A program made the translations under genes and the position numbers. Source: Apodemus sylvaticus (taxonomy: Eukaryota > Chordata > Mammalia > Rodentia > Muridae). Taken from it: DNA of 64,000 bases. Location: positions 84,288,013 through 84,352,012 of the forward strand of contig NC_067473.1 in the NCBI RefSeq assembly GCF_947179515.1, given 5' to 3'. Of this stretch, positions 11,552-23,400 are shown one piece after another. How positions within the stretch are numbered: position 1 is the stretch's first letter; the number at the start of each line of letters is the position of its first letter. The notes under the pieces are model-generated. The model searched no databases. It worked only from the letters and a program-made list of their open reading frames with translations, and was not told where the DNA came from.

Positions 11552-11634
11552 GTGTGCCGAGAAAGCTATGGGGTGATAGAACAGAAGAAGTTGATACCCG
11601 GGGGAGACAAAGTGGCCGTGTGCAAAGACAACAG
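11552..11634 (+). CDS. Herc3: Herc3 coding exon, about residues 859-885
   Basis: An 83-nt exon, phase 0 in, phase 2 out. It encodes VCRESYGVIEQKKLIPGGDK and VAVCKDN plus two bases of Arg. Donor cag/gttagt. This is the last exon before the giant intron that hosts Nap1l5. Reading on without splicing adds RLVLTLGC and then a stop at 11,657-11,659. Confidence 0.95.
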
Positions 11635-12085
11635 GTTAGTCCTGACCTTGGGCTGCTGAAGATGTGGCTGTTTTACTTTCCTGAAGTTTGATGTATTACT
11701 CTAGGATTAAAATTATATTTTAATTTCTCTACAGAGAAGATGAGGGGAATAGAGCAAGAACTTGAAGATTATAGAGAGTTTTTAATATCAGGGCAAGCCA
11801 TGGAATTTAGTGGATAGCTATTTAGCTACAGATCTGCATCCTTCTGGCTTTGAAGCTGAGTAAGTCATTAAGTCACATAAACTGTTTGCTTTCAGATATC
11901 TCATCTATAAAGCAAAGATGATAAGAATCACTCTTCCTACCTTAGGGGATAGTTGTTTGAATACAGTAATATATAGGAAGGTATTTTGAATGAAGGTATT
12001 TGAATTATAAAATAAATGAACACCATCGGGTTTCTCCTACCTAGAAGGATGCCTAGTGCTAAAATGCTATCTAAAAAATGTATTG

Positions 12086-12110
12086 AATAAATACGTTCAG
12101 TGTGTGTAGA
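12086..12110 (+). terminator. Herc3: Candidate intronic poly(A) signal for short Herc3 transcripts
   Basis: AATAAA at 12,086-12,091 is followed by 'tacgttcagtgtgtgtag', a GU-rich element at the right distance. A second AATAAA lies at 12,011-12,016. Both are only about 0.4 kb past the exon ending at 11,634. Whether they are used cannot be told from sequence. Confidence 0.4.
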
Positions 12111-12264
12111 AGGGGAAGCCGACTCAGAGCCCTTGCTGCTATACTTTCACGACTAATTACTTTTCAGCCCTGAAAGTTGTCAGGATTTCCACCTCACAGT
12201 AAACAAGCAATTAACTCCATTCCAGACAGCAACTCTGTGCTCATTAACCCAGCTCAGTTGTGAT

Positions 12265-12640
12265 CTGCACTGTTGTGATAATGAGACTTTTTATCACAGT
12301 TACTACAAATAACCTGAGAACAATAACCTAAAGAATAAAGGTTTGACTCACAGTCAGACCTCAGCTGGTGGAGCATCGTGGTAGCATGGTATGGTACAGG
12401 GAAGCCGTCTCTTCCATGGGACCCTGACGTGAGAGTGGCTGTAAGAGGACAGGAGCAAGATTCATCCTTCAGTGATGAGACTAGTGGCCTACTTCCTCCA
12501 TTAGAGCCACCTCCTCACAGCCCCACTAATATGAACTCTTTAATGGATAAAGCCATTGGTAAAGTTGGTACTGTTGTGATCCATCTCTTAATAACACCAC
12601 AAGCTAGGGACAACACGTGCACCTTTTGAAGGTACAATTC
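12265..12640 (+). repeat. Dispersed rodent interspersed repeat, diverged
   Basis: Related to the copy at 10.4 kb: 'aataaaggtttgactcacag', 'ggtagcatggtatgg', 'ctacttcctcc', 'gagccacctcctcacag'. Diverged and rearranged. Confidence 0.5.
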
Positions 12641-15039
12641 ATATTCAGATATGTCTATCTGAGGACTCACTTGGGACTTAGTCCCCAAAGATAACATCTT
12701 CATAGGCCCACCCCAGTCCTTGAAATTCTTTACCTGTGCTTCTGAGTGACTGGCCTATACATGGGGTTTCCTATATGCCCACCCTTCTCATATAGATTAA
12801 TTTGAGTCACAGAACTCAGAGAAACAGTAACTTGAGTAGGATACTAATGAAGAGACACACACGATGAGGTATGGGGAAATGAGCTTTTGTTTGGTGTGTC
12901 TCTTGGCCACCTTCCAGGAACTTGTCTATTTTTAAGGTGAGATTTGTAATTCAGGTTTGAAGATTTAGCTGAGTTTTCAGGATGAATCTCAGTCTCTGGG
13001 TTATCTTGTTAGAGGAAGGTAAATATTTGGTTTCATTAAGTTTTACATTGAACTGTGATACTCTGCACAGACATTCAATTACTTTACAAACACAGAATAT
13101 TTGCTCTGGGCCCATCTGGTTGCAGACTGTAGCAGATAACTAATTTCTGTCCTTCAGTCTGCGAGTTGAGAATGTAGACAGATATGTAACAGATCATAGT
13201 TATATGTTATATGAGTTCTATTACAACTGCTATAGAAGTAGGAGAGAAGCAACAGACTTGTAAGACATTTAAAAGTGTAAATGTTGGAGCATATTTTAGC
13301 TAGTAAGTATGTGAGTCAGAATGTTCGGGGTTGATAGAGGATAGAAATTATTGAGAATTTGTGAGTGGGCTAGGATGTGGTGAATATACGAGTTCTAGAG
13401 TGAAGACTATCAAAGCCTTCAACAGGCCTTGGATTGAAAGGTAACCGGCCTTAGTTTAGAGCGATAGCTTTGATGACCTTATAGAAATAGACAGTGGGTA
13501 TAGAGACCCTAGAGGAGGCCATTGAGCTGGCTCAGATAAAGAATGACAAGTACCAGAGCAGAAGTTGTAGAAATGTCAAGTGGAATATGTGAATGGCACT
13601 GTCAGTAGGTGTCTGATTATGTATGAGCAAGGCTGGAATTGGGATCCTTGCCACAGTTTCTAATTTGGGTAGCTGTATAATAGGTAACAGACTATAAATA
13701 AAGGTGGTTCATTGAGGGAAGTTCCATTTTAAATCTGTTACTTTGGCGGGCTGGCTGATAATACCAAGGCAATTACTTAAAGCAGGAAATTGACGTGGGT
13801 CTCAGGAAAGAAGTCCCATTAGAAATCTTTGGTTATGCTTGCCAGCCTCAATTATGGTGAGTTTGAAGTCACTTAAGTGGGAAATTGATAGAAATGTTAA
13901 AAGAAGAATGAGGAAAGTATACATCCTTAGGAGGACCTGTATAACTAGATTGTAAGGCAAGTCACTGGGATGAGAATTTGAGCATTCTTGCCACCCTCAT
14001 TAGCCGTCAGTGAAGCTTGTGTGAGAAGAGCAAGGGACTTGGGGCATGAGAAAATGTTCTCTGAGGAGGAAGGCTGGAGTGAGGGAAGCCCAGCTTCAGT
14101 TAGGCTGTGAGTGAAACTGTAAATCACAAGATTGTATTCGTAAGTATTGATGCCACCCCCCAACCCACTTTAATTCTCACTTCAAAGAGAATAAGAAACA
14201 GCTTAATCTAGAGCCAAATTTAAGTGACTGTGGCTCAGACACACGTCACTAGATTATCGCAGCTTCCGTGTGTCCGTGCAAAGCAGTTTCATGTGGTTGT
14301 ACTGCAGCAGAACAAGGAAGATGATAAATCGAGGCAATTTTAAAACACTGGTGCAAGCCTCAGGCTCTGTGCCTGCAGCTTTCCAGCCTTTCTATATTAC
14401 TGCAGTTTTAACAGAAAGTCTCTGCAGGCACAGCTCTTTTGAAGATTCTTGTTTACCTAAGAAATCTGTAGGATTTTAATTTCTAAGCTGACTTCAGGCT
14501 TTAGTTTTCTTAGTCTAAATAATTGGAAAGCAGCTGTCGGAGAACCTGTGAACTTCCTTCTGTCCAAGTGATCTACCTTTATTTCCTTCCATAGCCTGCC
14601 CTTGAAAAGAGAAAACCTGATAGGCTTATTTTTTGTTGTTTGGCATTTTTACAGAAGAGCTAGAAGCTAGTGAAGATTTGAAAATCTTTTTTAACTCAAT
14701 ATACTCTGGATCAAACACTCTAGCTTTCTGTTTTCAGACTTGTGGATATTTGTATATACTTCAACAGCTGAGCATCCCTAATCTAGAAATATAAAAGCAG
14801 GGGCCTGATAATCAAACTATTTTATTGAAGAAGTTTCAGACACTGGAGCATTTGACTTCAGGTTTCTGGATTAGGGTTCACTTTGCGTGGTATCTTATAA
14901 TACACAGTGACCTTTTTTTTGTAATATAAACCTTCCAGTCAATCTAGGATATTGTCTTTGGAAACTATTAATCCTGCCACCAGAATGTTGAGTACCCAGC
15001 AAAAATGGCTTTAAATGATAAAGTTACCCTGGTGTCTGC

Positions 15040-15352
15040 TGTTGTTCTACTGCTGTGTGTGAGCATTACCCATGGTGACTCTTATAAAAGAAATCATTTC
15101 ACTGGGGGCTTCCTTACAGTTCTAGAGAGTTAGTCGTGATCATTATGTGGCAGGAAGCAAACAGTCGTGGCCCTGGATCTGTATTTGAGAGCCTTACATC
15201 TTGATCTGCATCCAGTAGCCCAGTGGTGCATTTCCTCCAACAACCCTACACCTCCCAATCCTTCCCAAGGAGTTCTACTTACTGGGAATGAAGCATTCAA
15301 ACCGTATGAGTCAATGAGGGTCATTCTCATTCAAACTACCATGCTTGGTGGT
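15040..15352 (+). repeat. Dispersed rodent interspersed repeat
   Basis: 'ggggcttccttacagttcta', 'ttatgtggcaggaagcaaac', 'catttcctccaacaac' and 'attcaaaccgtatgag' follow the same family text as the 10.4 kb copy. Confidence 0.55.
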
Positions 15353-16414
15353 AGAAGTCTAGTCTTGACTCAGATGATTTTGCAATCATTAAAAATGTTT
15401 ATTGGATAAGGGACGAAAAAAAGCAGGTCCTTTATTCTTGTAACATTGGTATAAAAATTAGCATTATATATAGCTTATTCTCAGGATATTTTTCATTTGT
15501 AAAAACAGGCTTATTTGTGGCAAATTTATAAAGCACGTATTGCTTACAATTTGGTTCCATTTATTCTTTACCCCTAATTTTGGTCACTGCACTATAACAG
15601 ATGGATATGCATATGTAGATACAGATACAACTATATGACATATGGTGACATTTTGGTCTGTGACCAAATGCAGGAATGACACCTACAGAACAGAATACAT
15701 GAGAGTAAACAAGTATGTCACTGAGTTTTAAGTTTGTCATACTCTACTTTCTATAATTATTTTAGAGTGTTGTTGACATAACAAAAAACAAAACAAAACA
15801 AAATAGCTCTCACCCCAAAGTGAGTAAGAGGTTATTATAAAGCCAGTGAGTCACCAGTTTATAGTAAGCATGGAGTTTATTATACCAGGTTCCATGTTTA
15901 ATTTCAACAAGGAAATTAAAAAATACATTAGTGGAAACCTCAGAGAGACAGGTTACAGCAAGATGGAGGAATATCTTCTGTAGGCTTCAGATGCTGTCTG
16001 AGGAATTCTGTTTGCTAAGTTAATACATTCCAAAGGTTTTCTTCTGTTAATCACAGAATGGTAGGACCAACATTTTGTTAATCGTAGAATGGCTTAACAG
16101 GTTAAATCTAATCCAAGATAAACTGTAATTAGGCAATGGACTTATTCTGACCTCACCAGACCCCTGAAGTTCAAATCAGTAGTTCATATTTGCAGATACA
16201 GCTTCTTTCTGGGAATTCTCATTCTCTGTTCTCCTGGCAGCCACCTCCAGCATCAGCTGTGTGTCTGTCTGTCTGTAAGGATAGACTTCGATGGCCAGAG
16301 TGGTGAAATAACTTATGACTATGTTTTATACAGGGTATTTTCAAGATGCACAGCTAGATAGTCTTTAGCCTTTCATAACATGTCTTACTGTTTGTATTAA
16401 TTTGGTCTCAGAAA

Positions 16415-16423
16415 AGTGTGTGT

Positions 16424-16458
<35 letters not shown>

Positions 16459-16459
16459 T
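16415..16459. repeat. (GT)n microsatellite
   Basis: About 45 nt of GT with one TT interruption near the start and TATG near the end. Confidence 0.95.
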
Positions 16460-18210
16460 TGCATGTGTGATTGTTGAAAATTAACACTGGGATAGACAGC
16501 AGCCTGAAGAGGGATGATAGAATATCTCGTGCTCTGGTTAGTCTTTACAGGGCCATGTGTGCTCTTGAAGGGGAAAAGCAACCCAGCTCAGGACAGGCAG
16601 TTTGCAGTGTAGACAGTGGTTGTGACAATTTTTGGCACTTCGAAATATTTTTCATACTGTTATTAAATTATTTCTCACACTTTCCTTATTTAGCTGACAT
16701 TTCTCTGAATCAACAGTTCAGTTGAGTCAACAATTACAAGATAAACTGTATGGGAGTACTGAAATAAAACCGTTTAATTAGGGAGATAAGCTGTTGTCAC
16801 ATGCCACCAGTAACTAGGCTCTGGAAGACTTAATAGCCGTGCTTTAATGTGAAGACAGAGAGGAAATGTTAAACAGATCCGAGGAGAATCTGCCCTACCA
16901 ACACTTGGACACTGGGAAATGGAGAAGAAGGGACGCACACATATGAAATGGTGTTTTGTGAGGTGGTGGATAAGCCTGAGTTGGTCAGGCAAAGAGGACT
17001 GGGGAACACTGTTGGGAGAAGTTTGGTTTGTACCGCTTACTCGGCTCAGATGGGGATTAGACTGTAGAAAACTTGGGACTTTATAGAAGGTAGGCTTCCA
17101 CTTGTGGGTGCTGAGACATCACTGCTGTTCATAAACGGAGCCACTGTCACAGAAGTGGGAATAGGGTACGATGTTTACTTTGCCTTTTTATCTTCTCCAC
17201 TGTTTGATTCTGTTGCTGGCACATGCACGGTCATGGGCATTGGTGAACCCCTGAGCACTCACTTGCCAGCGATCCTTGCCCTCGGAGGAGACCTTGTGTT
17301 TATCTGAAAAGCATGCCTGTTTTCTTCTTTCTTGCTTTTCAGTTGCTGGTCTCCCTTTGACATCAGCGCTACTCTTACAAACTGCCTACTGTGCTCTGCT
17401 CTAATGGTACCAGAAAAATTGTTCACAAACCTAGGAGTGGTAACAGGACAGCACGCACAAAGTCCATTTCCTCTCCTGTAGTCTCATAATGAATGCAGGT
17501 TACTTTAGTGGCTCCTGACTTTAGTTCCATGGATTTCACACTACCAGTGAGCAAGCAGGCAGTTCTGGAGCAAACATGACTGGCAGTCCTTGAACCCAAT
17601 TTGTTTCTTTCACTTTTCTGTGGGCATAGCCCACAGGCTGAAGACTCAAGTTTCAACACCCCTTGTGACCCCTGTGAGGCATCAATTGTGAGTCTCAGGT
17701 TGCTTGACCTTGGCTTCTGACTGACTGGCTTGTTAATTGAAGTTCCCATAACCACTGCCTTTAGTTCTATTGGTATACTTCAGTTGCTCACAGATTTCAG
17801 GGAAAGATAGTTGCCTCTACCGATTTGTTGTAAAAGACATTATACAGGTTACACATGGGAAGATGCCTCAAGAGGTAAGGTATGGAAGAAGTGTGTGCCC
17901 CTCAGGTTGCATCTCTCTCTAGAAACTCCCATGTGTTCAACTGTCCAGTAGCTATTGAAACTCTACTCTTTTGGGATCTTATAGTTCATTTTATAGGCAT
18001 GGAGGCCTAACCAATTGTGTGGAATTTTTAGTGAATAAGAAGGTACAATCTAATGCTAGTATACTGGGAAGGGAAACCCAATGAGGCCTGTTCAGGTTTT
18101 TTCTAGACTATGTAGAATTTCTTTATCTAGAGTATAAGGCAGAACCCCATGAAATGAACTTGTTGTGACCTTTTATAGGACAAGATTAGTTAAAGAATGG
18201 TGGGTTGTTG

Positions 18211-18250
18211 CTTCTCTTTCTCTTTCTCTGTCTCTGTCTCTGTCTATGTC

Positions 18251-18296
<46 letters not shown>
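18211..18296. repeat. (TCTTTC)/(TCTGTC)/(GT)n compound repeat
   Basis: A pyrimidine-rich CTTT/CTGT segment passes directly into about 22 GT units. Confidence 0.95.
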
Positions 18297-18949
18297 GGGC
18301 ATGGAACCCTAGGCTCTGTCAATATTAAGACATTTGGATGAAAGTACCAGAGGAATACAAATTCCATTCAAATGAGTTACATGCATCCAAAGAGAAGAAC
18401 TTCTGTGGCTACTTGCTGGTCTCTACCTAAGCCAAGTTTCTCCATAGTGGTGGCCACATCTGGATGAAATTGCACTGCATCACTCCTGGGATTAAGTATT
18501 TTTTATATTCCATAGCATGTGTTATTACCACTAATGGAAAAACAAAGACCTTAAGTTGGTGCAATTAATTCCAGCTTTAATACTGCAGGGCATCTAAATT
18601 CTGTAGAAAGGATCTAAGAATGGAGCTGTGGCTCTCGGTGACCTCTCTAGACACCTCATGGACATTAGTGAGGGCTGCAGTCTTTAAGGGCCATGCTATA
18701 TTTGTAGTAAGTTGTTACAGAAACAAAAGATAACTTCTGGATAATAAGAGCTTGAGCGTGCCTGTCCTCTCCTCCAGGGACAAAAAGAACAATTCAGTGT
18801 TTCTCCATTCTGGCAGACTATATAATTTCCTAAGAAGAGAAAGCTGTTATAGTTAGGCGCATACAATAAATGTATGGAATTTAACGTCTGAACATTGAAC
18901 TAGGGAATACAGTGCATGTGTAGCATTTAAGATGAGATAACACCGTCAT

Positions 18950-19075
18950 GAGCATCTCGTGGCACACACCTTTGATCCCAGGGCTGGAGAGGAAATCTTT
19001 GTGAGTTTGAGGCGAGCCTACGTAAGTGAGTTCAGACAGGGCCTGAGAACCTGTCCAGAAAAAATAAAAGCAATC
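18950..19075 (+). repeat. B1 SINE, sense, degraded
   Basis: 'gtggcacacacctttgatcc', 'gtgagtttgaggcgagccta' and 'gagttcagacagggcctgag' follow the B1 sense order, with an A-rich tail. Confidence 0.75.
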
Positions 19076-20723
19076 AGTCAAACAAAACAATAACAACCGC
19101 CTCATGGATACGTGTGTAATACTGTATAGTCCACTATGTAAATGTGTTTTCTTTGGATATTTGGTCTGTTTGTATGTTCTTTTTTTATTACCCTTTCTCT
19201 ATTCTTTCAGCCCTTTTCCCACCTTTATTGAGTGTTACAAGCATTTTTTTTTTGTATTAAACAAAAGGAATATTTTTGCCTTTAAAAAATGCTTTTTAAG
19301 GATCAAATTCCAAGGATAAATGTAAAATTATGGCATTTTGAATCTGTTGACAAATATTTTTACCAGGTTGATTTTATTAATGAGATGTACCAGGCTATTC
19401 ATCTTTATTGGTGTATAAGAATATCTATTTCACTCTGTCCTCACAGTATCTTCAAAATATTTGCATTTGTTTCATACATAGGATACTTTAAAGATTCTTC
19501 CCAGCATTGATCCGTCTGAATGCTGTGTGAACTTAGTGTTTGCACAGTACTATAAACATCTGAAATTGCTGCTTTAAAAAAAATGGTTTGTTTTATCTTA
19601 TATAAGTTCAGCTCAAAAAAAACCAGCATTTGTTTTCATGTATGTACATTTGTTCCCATGTATGTGCATGCATGTGTGTGGCCCGCAGACAGGCAGAGCT
19701 TCGGCTCCAAGCATACACTGTGAGCCTTGAAGTGCTGCAGCTTCCTGTGTCACACACTGAGATCGTGCACAGAATAGATAATGTGTGCTGCTGGCTGGTG
19801 ACAGCGTGTTGCTGGGTTTGGCCTGCCAAGGGTTAAAATGGTTTACTGCAAAGCAGTATTTTACTTGCCTGAAGGAGATGGTGTCCTGCGGACATTACAG
19901 TGCAGCTGTGACGCACTTTCAAATAAGCAGCTCAGGAGACACATGTTTAGGATCAGCTCAGTGAGGAAACGAATTGATCTCCATCCTAAACATTCCTGAT
20001 GGGCATGTATATGAAATATAAGAGATATATATAATATAAATAGTGCCTGCTGGCCAGAGCACACAACTCTGTTTCACCTAGTTCTGGCCAGAGCAACATG
20101 TCTCCCTTCTCAGCATTTCTTCTTTTGAAAATAATCAGCAGGGGTTCTTTATATAAATTTCTACTAGTTATATTTTAATTTTATGTAAATTGATGCCAAT
20201 TTTATTTTCATTTTATTTTAGTAGTATAAAACAGTACTGATTTTTATGTGATTTGTCAAACTATTAAGACTTTCTGTTGTCTATATCTGTGACAGCTATA
20301 ATTCACAGTACTTGTTTGCATTTGAAATGAGTGTAAATACTCAAAATTTGATTGTTTTCTAATTTTTTGTCTTGTCATGTCTGTTTATTTCTTTTGGCTG
20401 TATGTGTCCTAATCTCAGCCTTTCTGTATCTAATAATTGATAAATATTTTATGTATTTTCTTCATTAAAAATATTTCCCTGAGTCAGTCTTAACTCGTCT
20501 CTGAATTATGGAAAGCTATCTTAGCTATTCTTATGGATAAACAGCATAGAAATTGTATTAAATTCCAGATCCCACTTGGACTTTAAACTGAATTGTGATG
20601 AATTATAAATTAATTTTGGAAGAATTTATGTTTTGTGACAATCTTCTAAATCAGGGATTTTTTGTGAAATCCCATATTTTTATATGTATTATACACATTT
20701 TTATTAGAGGCTAGCTTATGTTT

Positions 20724-20758
20724 GTATATATATATATATACATGTATATATATATATT
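20724..20758. repeat. (TA)n repeat in an AT-rich block
   Basis: Two TA runs separated by catg, inside a roughly 1 kb block of strongly AT-rich sequence. Confidence 0.85.
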
Positions 20759-22400
20759 ATTTCTAGTATAAAAGAAATCTTTCTTATATATTTTAATGCC
20801 TTGATAATTGATTTTATATATTTTTCTGACAACCAATCAATTAATCAAACTTTTATCTAATTGTTTTCCAGTTTATTCTTTTCGGTTTACTATATCTAAT
20901 ATTCATATACCTATAAAATAAATTTCCCAGTGTTTAGACCATTTATATTTATTTTTTAATTCTTACTAGACCTAGAGAAATATTAAATGACCATCCCTCC
21001 ATTTCTGAAGATGAGTAAATATTAATTTCATTACCCTTTTTCTTTTTAAAATAATCATATGATTATGTTTATCATAAAATATATAATATACACCTTCTGT
21101 TGTATTGGATTTGCCGCAAGGATGGTTACCACTACGTTAGAGTTGTTCAGAGCCATCTGTTGTCATTAGCAACAGGTTAGTACTGCCCCCCCCATCACCA
21201 ACGTCATCATCAGATTTTGCTGCAGTGATTAACCCTTGCTGCAAATGGAAAAGAATGGCGTCTGATTTTTTTGTGTGTGTATGTGTGTACATTCATATTG
21301 TCACATTAAAGTCTTATCTTGTCTGAGAGGAAATTAAAACCAGGCTTTATATGGAGGAAGCCAAAACAAGATAGTTTTTGAATGTCCTATTATTTCTAAA
21401 TTAAAAGCCATATTCTTTTCTGATAATAAGGAATCAACAAGGTAGAAATCAATAAAACTACCATTTTCTCTTGCGTAGCAGGGGAGGAAGGGAGTTGAAT
21501 TTTCCATACAGGTCTTTTGTTTTTATTATAACAATCATAGCTGGAAATTATTCCTGGGTGTTAGAAGCTGCCGTGGGGACTGTTAAGTGTAGTAACTCAT
21601 TTTCTCTACATAGTAACTATGAGGAAGGGACTGTTACCACCCACGTTTATAGATGACAATACAGTCAGTCAGAATAACAAGTTTTTTATTTTTGAAAATA
21701 CTGTTTTGTTAACACCACAGTGGTAAACAACTTTATGTTTGAGATTCTTTACAGAACATTGGTTCACAGACAATTCAAAACCCACAAAGAAGCTAAAGGC
21801 CTTTACATCAAATGTCTTTTTCCCTTCCTTTATGCCATTCTGTCCTCAAGCAATAAAATTTGATTTTGCACCATTTAATAAGTCACATTTACATAGCAAA
21901 ATAATGAAGGCACAGCTAATATAAGCAAACTTAAACCCTTTCTATTTCTGAGCTGGGGTTGGGTATACACACTTGGGTTTGATCTTCAAGTATATACTTT
22001 TTCCACACATTAGCTTCGTTGAGGAGTTCTGAGGGTTTTCACAGCTACTTACTAAAAGCTACAAGACAAAAAGACTTCACAAATGTCAAACTAGGCAACA
22101 CTGGATACACATGCTTTACACAATTGCTACATTCTACATCTCTTCAAGTAAATTGTATTTCTAAGATGCTATAAGGTAATTTAATACTTAAAACATTTGG
22201 GGTAATTTTTACGATTTTGTAAACAAACACTACCAAGAAAACAGTTATGAGACCATAACAGATGAACACGTGTTGACAATATTATACATGGAATACACCC
22301 TCATTTTTGGAACCGTGTTCTTTCTGCAAATTCAAATATTAAAAACATTTTTCACAACTTGAAATGGCAGTTTTCCTAGCCACATAACCAGTAAATGCTG

Positions 22401-22515
22401 TCAGTCCAGGCTTCCTCCATGCTGCGTCTCCTCTGAGGTGGAAAGCTGATGTCTGGGGTTTGCAAAAGCAAAAGTCTTAAAGATGACGTCGTTCTTGGGT
22501 TCCTTTTCCTCTGCA
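22401..22515 (-). other. Coding-like segment behind a strong splice acceptor, in the Nap1l5 3' region
   Basis: Read on the minus strand, a long pyrimidine tract ending tttacatttcccag (just above 22,515) is followed by a 37-residue open stretch: AEEKEPKNDVIFKTFAFANP, then RHQLSTSEETQHGGSLD, then a stop at 22,401-22,403. I do not recognise the peptide. It may be chance, or a terminal exon of an alternative minus-strand transcript. See findings. Confidence 0.25.
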
Positions 22516-22878
22516 CTGGGAAATGTAAAGAAACTGAAGAAATAAGCAGTGAGAAGAGTTCTGTCTTAGCTTGGGTGTTCAGGTGAAGTGTGATGAATGG
22601 ATCTCAACGTGTGACGCACTTCAATTCCCATCTAACTGACAGCCTTTCACCAGTCTCAAGTCCAGTTCCCACGGAAGAGCAGGGAGGAAAAAAAATAAGT
22701 TTAATTAGTTTTTTTAAACAAAAACAAAAACATCTTTTGGCATCTGTTTTACACAAATAAAGATCAGATTAGAAAATGGGCTAGCCAGAATCTACTTGAT
22801 TCAATTTAATTTTAGGAATATCAGAATAGATTCACATTGTATTTGGGGCAAATCCTGAGTCTTTTAAAGTCTGCCGAC

Positions 22879-22890
22879 TTTATTTTTATT
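22879..22890 (-). terminator. Nap1l5: Two AATAAA poly(A) signals 46-57 nt past the Nap1l5 stop
   Basis: The plus strand TTTATTTTTATT contains two TTTATT motifs, the complement of AATAAA. They are candidates for a proximal Nap1l5 poly(A) site. The alternative distal site lies near 21,685. Confidence 0.4.
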
Positions 22891-22935
22891 GGAAATAAAA
22901 GGGGGAGGGGATTTGTCACCTGTCAGCTGCTGTGC

Positions 22936-23400
22936 TCACTTCTTGGCGGCGGCGGGACCCCCAATTGCGCCAGCTGCAGCCTCCTCTTCCTCCTCCTCCT
23001 CGTCTTCTTCCTCGTCGTCTTCATCATCATCTTCCTCCAGGGTCCACGCGCAGCCCTCCATCTCTCCGGTCAGCTCCTGGATCTTGGCGAGTAGGGGCTT
23101 GTAGATTTCGTTGTACTTTTTCTCCAGAGCCTGGAATTCCTTGTCAAATTTGGCCTCGATCTTATCGCAGCGCTTCTGCAGCTTTTTGAGCGCCAGAACA
23201 CGGCATTTGACGGAGTTCGGCAGGCTCTCGATAAAGTCTTTTTTGGGCTTGGTGGCATTCTCTGCGGGTGCCTGGGGCTCTTCAGCCACAGGCGCCGCGG
23301 CACTGTCACCGGTCGCGGCATCCTCACCACCCTGGGCTCCCTCCATTACCTCGTCCTCGGCGCGGCTCTCAGCGGGTCCCTGCTTCTCGGGGTCAGCCAT
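22936..23400 (-). CDS. Nap1l5: NAP1L5, nucleosome assembly protein 1-like 5 (imprinted retrogene)
   Basis: An uninterrupted 154-codon frame. The start is the ATG at 23,400 because it has a strong Kozak context (agccATGg) and gives the known N-terminus MADPEKQGPAESRAEDEV. Residues 1-50 are Ala/Glu/Pro-rich. Residues 51-120 (KPKKDFIESLPNSVKCRVLA to TGEMEGCAWT) match the long dimerisation helix of NAP-family histone chaperones (LP-x-V-x-x-R-x-x-ALKxLQ...IEAKF...LExKY...YxPLxxK). Residues 121-140 are almost all Asp/Glu, then an Ala/Gly tail ends AAKK. The globular histone-binding part of NAP1 is missing. The absence of introns and the nested position mark it as a retrocopy. It is known to be paternally expressed, chiefly in brain. 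A histone chaperone activity is an inference from the family only. Confidence 0.95.
   Translation of the reverse strand: MADPEKQGPAESRAEDEVMEGAQGGEDAATGDSAAAPVAEEPQAPAENATKPKKDFIESLPNSVKCRVLALKKLQKRCDKIEAKFDKEFQALEKKYNEIYKPLLAKIQELTGEMEGCAWTLEEDDDEDDEEEDEEEEEEEAAAGAIGGPAAAKK
22981..23040. repeat. Nap1l5: (CTC/TCT)n trinucleotide-like tract within Nap1l5
   Basis: Near-pure cct/tcc/ctt repeats on the plus strand are GAG/GAA/GAC/GAT codons of the acidic tail of Nap1l5 on the minus strand. Length variation would change the number of Asp/Glu residues. Confidence 0.85.

Larger units (their letters stand above)
11635..21675 (+). other. Herc3: Herc3 host intron, part upstream of Nap1l5
   Basis: About 10 kb, largely unique and AT-rich, with scattered repeats listed separately (two dispersed rodent repeats, a GT run, a CT/GT run and a B1). 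The stretch at about 20.1-21.1 kb is very AT-rich with no recognisable repeat apart from a short (TA)n. No other exon was recognised. Confidence 0.75.

Noticed and set aside
22889..23189. Plus-strand frames with poly-Ser or poly-Pro opposite Nap1l5
   Set aside because: Shadows of the acidic-tail GAG/GAA codons; no splice or start evidence.
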